Below the pieces are notes generated by a model. That model ran no database searches. It was not told where the DNA came from and saw nothing but the letters and a program-made list of their open reading frames with translations. The position numbers and the translations under genes were made by a program. Shown here piece by piece: positions 59,111 through 64,000 of a DNA stretch of 64,000 nucleotides (its first letter is position 1; each line of letters starts with the position of its first letter). Origin of the DNA: Firmicutes bacterium AF25-13AC (lineage in GTDB: Bacteria; Bacillota; Clostridia; Lachnospirales; Lachnospiraceae); the NCBI GenBank assembly GCA_003478935.1, contig QUFP01000020.1:1-64000 (forward strand), in the 5' to 3' direction.

Positions 59111-59502
59111 GTGGCTAAGACAAAGTTTTATGGAACAGGTAGAAGAAAGAGCAGTATTGCCAGAGTATATTTAGTACCAGGTACTGGTAATATCACCATC
59201 AATAAGAGAGATATTGACAACTACTTTGGTCTTGAGACCTTAAAGATGGTTGTACGTCAGCCGCTTGCAGCAACTGAGACTGCTGACAAGTTTGACGTTT
59301 TAGTTAACGTTCATGGTGGTGGAACAACAGGTCAGCTGGTGCAATCCGTCATGGTATCTCCCGTGCACTTCTGCAGGCAGACGCTGAGTATCGTCCAGTT
59401 CTGAAGAAGGCAGGTTTCTTAACAAGAGATCCAAGAATGAAGGAAAGAAAGAAGTACGGTCTCAAAGCAGCTCGTCGCGCTCCGCAGTTCAGCAAGCGAT
59501 AA
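59111..59502 (+). CDS. rpsI: 30S ribosomal protein S9 (one base missing in this sequence)
   Basis: The S9 tail reaches the P-site tRNA. The protein reads [19 protein letters not shown] to GGGTTGQ, then breaks near 59335 (GTCAGCTGG). One added G gives [25 protein letters not shown] and the normal end APQFSKR at 59502, 130 residues. It starts at GTG after AAGGAGG. It is a probable sequence error. It is the last core gene before the integrated element. Confidence 0.9.
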
Positions 59503-59534
59503 TCGACTGCTCAGACAATATCAAAATGGTTCAA

Positions 59535-59568
59535 AAAGCCCGGAAAATCAAGGTTTTCCGGGCTTTTG
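59535..59568 (+). terminator. Terminator of rplM-rpsI
   Basis: A perfect 14-pair stem, AAAAGCCCGGAAAA with TTTTCCGGGCTTTT, surrounds a six-base loop. It ends the host operon just before the mobile element. Confidence 0.92.
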
Positions 59569-59612
59569 CTATATCTAAACGGGCTGATATGGTTTGACCA
59601 AATTTGGCAAAA

Positions 59613-59722
59613 CGAGAGCCGATTTCATCCAATTTTTAGTGGTCCGCAAGTGGTTAACTGGCCAAAAAGAGGGCAAAAAGAGGGGGAAGTGGTTCCCAAA
59701 GTGGTTAACCGAGAGCCGATTT
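59613..59722 (+). repeat. Direct repeats upstream of parA
   Basis: CGAGAGCCGATTT occurs at 59613-59625 and 59710-59722. AAGTGGTTAAC occurs at 59648-59658 and 59699-59709, with a shorter AAGTGGTT at 59687-59694. An imperfect inverted repeat (AAAAAGAGGGGGAAG near 59676 and CTTCCCCTCGTTTTT near 59744) overlaps. They could be partition, replication or integrase-arm sites. No gene is supported in 59569-59967. Confidence 0.6.
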
Positions 59723-59819
59723 TTGGGGTGCTTTTCAGCCCTTCTTCCCCTCGTTTTTTGGCTGTGGCAGTTTGGCATAGTTTGAGCTAATTTGAATAAT
59801 TGAATATGAATTTGATGTA

Positions 59820-59849
59820 GCACACAGTATAAATGCTGGGTGCTTTTTT
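59820..59849 (+). terminator. Small terminator in the element's left end
   Basis: GCAC-CAG pairs with CTG-GTGC (59820-59827 with 59836-59843) and is followed by six T. Confidence 0.65.
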
Positions 59850-59882
59850 CATTTCAGGAACTCGTATTCCGGCGATAGAAAG

Positions 59883-59923
59883 AGCCGCCACTTCACTGTT
59901 AATTTTGAAGTGGCGGCTTTTTC
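59883..59923 (+). terminator. Strong terminator before parA
   Basis: AGCCGCCACTTCA (59883-59895) pairs with TGAAGTGGCGGCT (59906-59918), followed by five T. It should insulate the element from transcription entering from the rpsI side, or attenuate parA. Confidence 0.85.
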
Positions 59924-59967
59924 TATTTCCAGAAACAACAGCAACAATCAGAAATGAGGTGAAGTCA

Positions 59968-60792
59968 ATGAACACGCAAATCATCGCCATTGCCAACCAG
60001 AAAGGCGGCGTTGGCAAGACAACGACCTGTGCCAACTTGGGAATCGGGCTGGCGCAGGCCGGAAAGAAAGTTCTTCTGATCGACGGGGACCCACAAGGGA
60101 GTCTGACAATCAGCCTGGGAAATCCGCAACCGGACAAGTTGCCATTTACATTGTCCGATGCAATGGGCAAAATTCTGATGGATCAGCCTATACGCACTGG
60201 AGAAGAAGGTATTCTGCATCATGCGGAAGGCATTGACCTGATGCCTGCGGACATCCAGTTATCCGGTATGGAGGTATCTCTGGTAAATGCCATGAGCCGT
60301 GAGACTATCTTGCGGCAATATCTGGACACGCTGAAGGGGCAATACTCCCATATTCTCATCGACTGTCAGCCCTCCCTGGGGATGCTCACGGTCAATGCGC
60401 TGGCCGCTGCGAACAGGATCATCATTCCCGTTCAGGCGGAGTATCTGCCCGCCAAAGGGTTGGAACAGCTGCTCTCCACGGTAAACAAGGTAAAGCGGCA
60501 GATCAACCCCAAGCTCCAGATAGACGGTATCCTGCTGACGATGGTGGACAGCCGAACCAACTTTGCCAAAGAGATCTCCGCGCTCCTGCGTGAGACCTAT
60601 GGCAGCAAGATCAAAGTATTCGGCACAGAGATTCCCCATTCTGTCCGGGCAAAGGAAATCAGCGCCGAGGGAAAAAGCATTTTTGCCCATGACCCTGGCG
60701 GCAAGGTGGCAGAGGGGTATCGAAATCTGACGAAGGAGGTGTTGAAACTTGAAAAGCAGCGCGAAAAAAATAGAGCTGGCCTCGGTAGATGA
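59968..60792 (+). CDS. parA: ParA family ATPase
   Basis: This is a partition-type ATPase with the deviant Walker A motif KGGVGKTTT and DGDPQGSLT. The 274-residue protein starts at the ATG 59968 after GAGGTGAAG. In conjugative elements such ParA proteins help keep the excised circle. It overlaps parB by 44 bases. Confidence 0.92.
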   Translation: MNTQIIAIANQKGGVGKTTTCANLGIGLAQAGKKVLLIDGDPQGSLTISLGNPQPDKLPFTLSDAMGKILMDQPIRTGEEGILHHAEGIDLMPADIQLSGMEVSLVNAMSRETILRQYLDTLKGQYSHILIDCQPSLGMLTVNALAAANRIIIPVQAEYLPAKGLEQLLSTVNKVKRQINPKLQIDGILLTMVDSRTNFAKEISALLRETYGSKIKVFGTEIPHSVRAKEISAEGKSIFAHDPGGKVAEGYRNLTKEVLKLEKQREKNRAGLGR

Positions 60793-61684
60793 TCTGTTCT
60801 CCACCGAAGAAGGCCGTCAGGATGCAAAGCTGGAAAAGATTCAGGAGATTCCGCTGTCTGAACTGCATCCCTTTAAGAACCACCCATTCAAAGTCAAGGA
60901 TGACGAAGCCATGATGGAGACCGCTGACAGTATCAAGCAGTATGGCGTTCTGGTTCCGGCGATTGCTCGACCGGACCCGGAGGGCGGTTATGAGCTGGTA
61001 GCCGGACACAGGCGGCACAGAGCCAGTGAGCTGGCAGGCAAGGAGACCATGCCGGTCATTGTTCGGGATTTGGATGATGATGCCGCCACGATCATTATGG
61101 TTGACAGTAACTTGCAACGAGAAAGCCTGCTTCCCAGTGAAAGGGCCTTTGCCTACAAGATGAAACTGGATGCCATGAAACATCAAGGCGAGCGAGTGGA
61201 TTTAACTTGTTCCCAAGTTGGGAACAAGTTAGAGGGCAAGAAGTCCAGTGAGATTTTGGCAGAGCAAGTAGGTCAGAGTAAAAACCAGATATTTCGCTAT
61301 ATCCGTCTGACAGAGCTGATTTCTGAATTGATGGATATGGTGGATGAAAAGAAGATTGCCCTGAACCCTGCCTATGAGCTGTCCTTTCTCAAAAAGGAGG
61401 AACAGGTAGACCTGTTGGACGCGATGGACAGCGAACAGGCTACCCCTTCTCTTTCTCAAGCCCAGCGGCTCAAAAAATACAGTCAGGAGGGGCATCTGAC
61501 CCTCGATATGATGCGTGTCATCATGGGTGAGGAAAAGAAAAGCGATCTGGACCGAGTGACATTTACCTCTGACACCTTGCGGAAGTATTTTCCTAAAAGC
61601 TATACGCCCCAGCGGATGCAGGAAACCATCATCAAGCTGCTGGAGGCATGGCAGAAAAAGCGTCAGAGAGACCAGGAACGATGA
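60749..61684 (+). CDS. parB: ParB/RepB/Spo0J family protein
   Basis: This 311-residue centromere-binding protein has an N-terminal ParB nuclease-like domain (IPLSELHPFKNHPFKV, ELVAGHRRHRASELAG, NLQRESLLPSERAFAY) and a HTH region (KSSEILAEQVGQSKNQIFRYIRL). It starts with TTG about nine bases behind AAGGAGG and overlaps parA. It probably acts on sites in the element, perhaps the repeats at 59613-59722. Confidence 0.9.
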   Translation: MKSSAKKIELASVDDLFSTEEGRQDAKLEKIQEIPLSELHPFKNHPFKVKDDEAMMETADSIKQYGVLVPAIARPDPEGGYELVAGHRRHRASELAGKETMPVIVRDLDDDAATIIMVDSNLQRESLLPSERAFAYKMKLDAMKHQGERVDLTCSQVGNKLEGKKSSEILAEQVGQSKNQIFRYIRLTELISELMDMVDEKKIALNPAYELSFLKKEEQVDLLDAMDSEQATPSLSQAQRLKKYSQEGHLTLDMMRVIMGEEKKSDLDRVTFTSDTLRKYFPKSYTPQRMQETIIKLLEAWQKKRQRDQER

Positions 61685-61696
61685 AAGGAGCCGCCT

Positions 61697-61975
61697 ATGA
61701 TGGATATTTCAGCCCGTGAGCTGAAAGGACACAACATTCTCGCCGTAGAGAGGTTTTGGGATGACACACGCTGGATGATTGAGTTTTCCGTCCTGCGTCC
61801 CAGCACAGCTTACGGCAGTCCCAGAGAGGAAATGCGGCTGTTTTTGACCGAGGACGGGTATCAGGCCGCCCTGCAAAGCCAGCAGCGTCGGGAGATCAAG
61901 ATCAAGCGTTACGCTCGTGTGATTGAGGGACATATCCTCGATTTCAAACCGGGAAAACACCGCCGCCACTCATAA
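61697..61975 (+). CDS. Small element protein, paralogue of the protein at 63545
   Basis: This 92-residue protein has no recognised function. Its second half (MRLFLTEDGYQAALQSQQRREIKIKRYARVIEGHI in part) clearly matches the protein at 63545-63856 (TRLFLTEAGYQKSLENQEK). It has no membrane span or signal. GAAAGGAG precedes the start; either of two adjacent ATGs could be used. Confidence 0.75.
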   Translation: MMDISARELKGHNILAVERFWDDTRWMIEFSVLRPSTAYGSPREEMRLFLTEDGYQAALQSQQRREIKIKRYARVIEGHILDFKPGKHRRHS

Positions 61976-62007
61976 ACAAATCATTACTGCGAAAGGAAAG
62001 GATTGAA

Positions 62008-62193
62008 ATGTGTACTGTAAAGGAAATCCGGGAAGCAATCCGGGAGGATTGCCATTCCCAGCATGGTATGGAATTTATAGAGATTGACCGTGTTCTGCAA
62101 ACTCTGCCATTCTCTCAGGGAAATGACCTGTTGGACAGACCGCCCATTCCCAAGCGTCCCTACCGGCGCAGAAAAAGTGAACAAAACAGCTGA
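62008..62193 (+). CDS. Small hypothetical element protein
   Basis: This 61-residue soluble protein (MCTVKEIREAIREDCHSQHG) has a basic, Pro-rich C-terminus. AAAGGAAAGG lies upstream of the ATG and a terminator follows at once, which supports it as a real gene. The function is unknown. Confidence 0.6.
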   Translation: MCTVKEIREAIREDCHSQHGMEFIEIDRVLQTLPFSQGNDLLDRPPIPKRPYRRRKSEQNS

Positions 62194-62195
62194 CT

Positions 62196-62231
62196 GCCAC
62201 AATTCTTTTTACAGGATTGTGGCTTTTTTCA
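62196..62231 (+). terminator. Terminator after the small gene
   Basis: GCCACAAT (62196-62203) pairs with ATTGTGGC (62216-62223), followed by six T. Confidence 0.85.
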
Positions 62232-62262
62232 TACCCTGAGAAATTTGGAAGGAGTGAGGTCA

Positions 62263-63141
62263 ATGGCCGTATTTCGCATTGAACGAACCAGAGATTATAC
62301 CGTGATGAGCAATCACCATTTACGCAACGGGAAACTGTCCCTGAAAGCCAAGGGGCTGCTTTCCATGATGCTGTCCTTACCGGAGGACTGGAACTATACC
62401 ACCAGAGGGCTTGCCGCCATCTGCAAAGAGGGCGTGGACGCTATCGGCGGCGCGCTGCGGGAGCTGGAAACTGCCGGGTACATTGTCCGCCATCAGCTGC
62501 GAGACCGGCAGGGTCGGATCAGCGATACCGAGTATGTTATCTACGAGCAACCACAGCCGAAGAACCCGGATACGCCCCAGCCGGATACGGCTTCACCAGA
62601 TACGGAAAACCCGGATATGGTAAAACCGGATACGGAAAAGCCCGCAGAATTAAATATAGAGAAATCAAATACAGAAAAAACAATTACTTATGGATCAAGT
62701 ACCGATTCTATTCCCTTCCGGGAGCCAGCGGCAGCACAGCTGCCGGAACGGAAAGGAAGGGATGCGATGTCTGTCTCAGAGATGGAAAATTATCGGGATT
62801 TGATTCTGGAGAACATCGAGTATGACCACCTGTGCCGGGAGTTTACCACCTACCGGGAGGACCTGGACGAGATTGTGGAGCTGATGGTGGAGACCGTCTG
62901 CGCCAAGCGGAAAACCACCCGGATCGCTGGCAGCGACTTCCCCCATGAGGTGGTCCGCTCCCGTTTTTTGAAGCTGGATTGCTCCCACATCGAGTTTGTC
63001 ATGGAATGCCTGCGGAACAATACCACCGAAATCCGCAACATGAAGCAGTATCTGCTTGCGGTGCTGTTTAATGCGCCGACCACGATCAGCAACCACTACA
63101 CCGCACAAGTTAACCACGATATGTACGCAGGCGGCTGGTAA
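62263..63141 (+). CDS. HTH (RepA N-like/DnaD-like) element protein
   Basis: This is a 292-residue protein. The N-terminal winged-HTH region (about residues 10-85: YTVMSNHHLRNGKLSLKAKGLLSMMLSLP, EGVDAIGGALRELETAGYI) is of the replication-initiator type. A linker of PDT-type repeats (about 105-135) follows, then a C-terminal domain (about 165-285) with ENIEYDHLCREF and MKQYLLAVLFNAP. Such proteins are common in Tn1549-like elements. The start is the ATG at 62263 with GGAAGGAG. The exact role (replication or regulation) is not proven. Confidence 0.8.
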   Translation: MAVFRIERTRDYTVMSNHHLRNGKLSLKAKGLLSMMLSLPEDWNYTTRGLAAICKEGVDAIGGALRELETAGYIVRHQLRDRQGRISDTEYVIYEQPQPKNPDTPQPDTASPDTENPDMVKPDTEKPAELNIEKSNTEKTITYGSSTDSIPFREPAAAQLPERKGRDAMSVSEMENYRDLILENIEYDHLCREFTTYREDLDEIVELMVETVCAKRKTTRIAGSDFPHEVVRSRFLKLDCSHIEFVMECLRNNTTEIRNMKQYLLAVLFNAPTTISNHYTAQVNHDMYAGGW

Positions 63142-63189
63142 GCAGCCGCTTTTCTGCTGCCCGAAAACACCGGGAGAAAGGATTTTGCC

Positions 63190-63552
63190 ATGAAACGACC
63201 TCTTGCCTACATTACGGCTCCCTGGAGCAACAGCCAGTATGAGAACGCCGAGAACGCTGCGGCCTACTGCCGTCAGGTGTACGATGCCGGGTATTCGCCC
63301 ATCTGCCCGGTGCTGTTCCTGCCTACCTTCCTCAAAGACGAGATTCCCCAGGAACACAAGGACGGGCTGGATATGGCGCGGGACTACCTGCGCCGGTCCC
63401 ATGTGCTGGTGGTCTGCGGCCACGGCATCGACGAGACCGTGAAGAATGACATTGCCACCGCCGAGCGCCTGCGGATCACCGCCACCACCCTGGACGGTAT
63501 CCTGGCCGTGAAGGGCCAGGGACGCGGGAAAGGAGGCGCACGCCATGCCTGA
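63190..63552 (+). CDS. DUF4406-like element protein (deoxyribosyltransferase fold)
   Basis: This 120-residue protein (RPLAYITAPWSNSQYENAENAAAYCRQ, SHVLVVCGHGIDETVKNDI) has a Rossmann-like pattern seen in DUF4406 and nucleoside 2-deoxyribosyltransferase-like proteins. The last residues are Gly/Arg/Lys-rich. It overlaps the next gene by eight bases. The function is unknown; a nucleotide-binding role is a guess. Confidence 0.72.
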   Translation: MKRPLAYITAPWSNSQYENAENAAAYCRQVYDAGYSPICPVLFLPTFLKDEIPQEHKDGLDMARDYLRRSHVLVVCGHGIDETVKNDIATAERLRITATTLDGILAVKGQGRGKGGARHA

Positions 63553-63856
63553 GCGTAAGACCGTGGGCCAGCTGATGGAGGAAATGCGCCTCAAAGCCGA
63601 GGCGCAGAACTACCACGGCCATGAATACATGGATTTGGAGCGGTTTGCCGAGGACACCCGGCACATGATTATCTTCGATGTGCTGACCGACGATTCCCCG
63701 GTGGGCTGGAAAGGTGAACGAACCCGCCTGTTTCTGACGGAGGCCGGATACCAGAAAAGCCTGGAGAACCAGGAAAAGGGCCACATCAAGATTCTTAGCC
63801 ATGCCAAAGTGCGCCAGGGCCATCTGTACTATGAACGCTCCGACCAGCTGCGCTGA
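63545..63856 (+). CDS. Small element protein, paralogue of the protein at 61697
   Basis: This is a 103-residue protein (RKTVGQLMEEMRLKAEAQNYHG then DTRHMIIFDVLTDD). Its C-terminal part shares the RLFLTE-x-GYQ core and IKI...GH pattern with the protein at 61697-61975, so the element carries two versions. The function is unknown. AAAGGAGG lies upstream within the previous gene. Confidence 0.75.
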   Translation: MPERKTVGQLMEEMRLKAEAQNYHGHEYMDLERFAEDTRHMIIFDVLTDDSPVGWKGERTRLFLTEAGYQKSLENQEKGHIKILSHAKVRQGHLYYERSDQLR

Positions 63857-63957
63857 AAGGAGCCTGCCATGCTGAAATACCTGCTGCGGCGGCTGGTGGT
63901 CCCGCCTTAGTATCAAGTGCCACCCCTGCAAAATCCGTGGAAAGGAGGCGATGACCT

Positions 63958-64000
63958 ATGCAGGAGGAAGTGGAAAACAGGACTTTGACGCTGGTAGTCA
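63958..64000 (+). CDS. PcfB-like (DUF3801) protein, first codons only
   Basis: The gene begins at ATG 63958 behind AAAGGAGG (nine-base spacing) and reads MQEEVENRTLTLVV to the window edge. This start resembles PcfB-like proteins, which sit just before the VirD4-type coupling protein gene in conjugative elements. Only 14 codons are visible, so the assignment is tentative. Confidence 0.5.
   Translation, partial: MQEEVENRTLTLVV

Larger units (their letters stand above)
59570..64000 (+). mobile_element. Left part of an integrative conjugative element (Tn1549/CTn-like)
   Basis: From about 59.6 kb base use becomes GC-rich in third positions (GCC, CTG, CGG), unlike the core genes. Gene content changes to parA, parB, small accessory proteins, a HTH replication-type protein and a PcfB-like start, the set typical of Firmicutes conjugative transposons. 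The left end is not exactly defined; it lies somewhere between the rpsI terminator and parA. The rest, including any relaxase, coupling protein and integrase, lies outside the window. Confidence 0.75.

Noticed and set aside
59566..59823. Several 60-80-residue open frames on both strands after rpsI
   Set aside because: They overlap each other and the direct repeats, and lack ribosome sites. The stretch is better read as element end or regulatory DNA.
63873..63911. A tiny 13-codon open frame (MLKYLLRRLVVPP) after a ribosome site
   Set aside because: It is very short with no recognised family. It may be a remnant or leader peptide, but the evidence is too thin to annotate.

Overview
The window looks like a chromosomal segment of a Clostridia bacterium, most likely a member of the Lachnospiraceae. 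I base this on the strong AAGGAGG ribosome binding sites, sigma-A type promoters with 17-base spacers, the gene order, the wording of the ribosomal proteins, the moderate GC content and the type of integrative element at the right end. I cannot name a genus from sequence alone. Most of the window is the large translation and transcription supercluster: the 3' end of a 23S rRNA gene, then rpmG-secE-nusG-rplK-rplA, rplJ-rplL, a tRNA-Pro on the other strand, rpoB-rpoC, rpsL-rpsG-fusA, tuf, and later the complete S10/spc/alpha cluster from rpsJ to rplQ, then ecfA-ecfT-truA and rplM-rpsI.

Three accessory blocks interrupt this order. (1) Positions 17.1-33.1 kb lie between tuf and rpsJ. They hold a galactose-type ABC transporter (binding protein, ATPase, permease with an unusual coiled-coil N-terminus), a YesN/YesM-type two-component system with two further sugar-binding-type proteins, an unrecognised protein, a DegV protein, a large zinc-ribbon membrane protein with Pro-rich repeats, and an opposing RlmI-like methyltransferase. 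(2) Positions 54.3-58.4 kb lie between truA and rplM. They hold a probable cell-surface O-acylation cassette (DUF4358-like, MBOAT, DHHW, SGNH). (3) From about 59.6 kb to the right edge is the start of an integrative conjugative element, with parA, parB, small accessory genes, a helix-turn-helix replication-type protein and the first codons of a PcfB-like gene. Its base and codon use differ clearly from the core genes.

Regulation is visible as many clean promoters, intrinsic terminators and RNA leaders: two near-identical L1-binding-type hairpins before rplK and rplA, an L10 leader with attenuator before rplJ, long structured leaders before rpsG, rpsJ, rpoA and rplM, an elaborate hairpin in the leader of the methyltransferase, and a multi-helix element between secY and adk.

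Six genes (rpsL, fusA, rplP, rpsH, rpsI and the SGNH gene) each carry one missing base. Five of them are essential, so I read this as draft-sequence error and annotate the genes across the frameshift. The points most worth a second look are the sugar-sensing module with its unusual permease, the TruA-GNAT fusion, the fused EcfA pair, the structured RNA elements and the element junction after rpsI.
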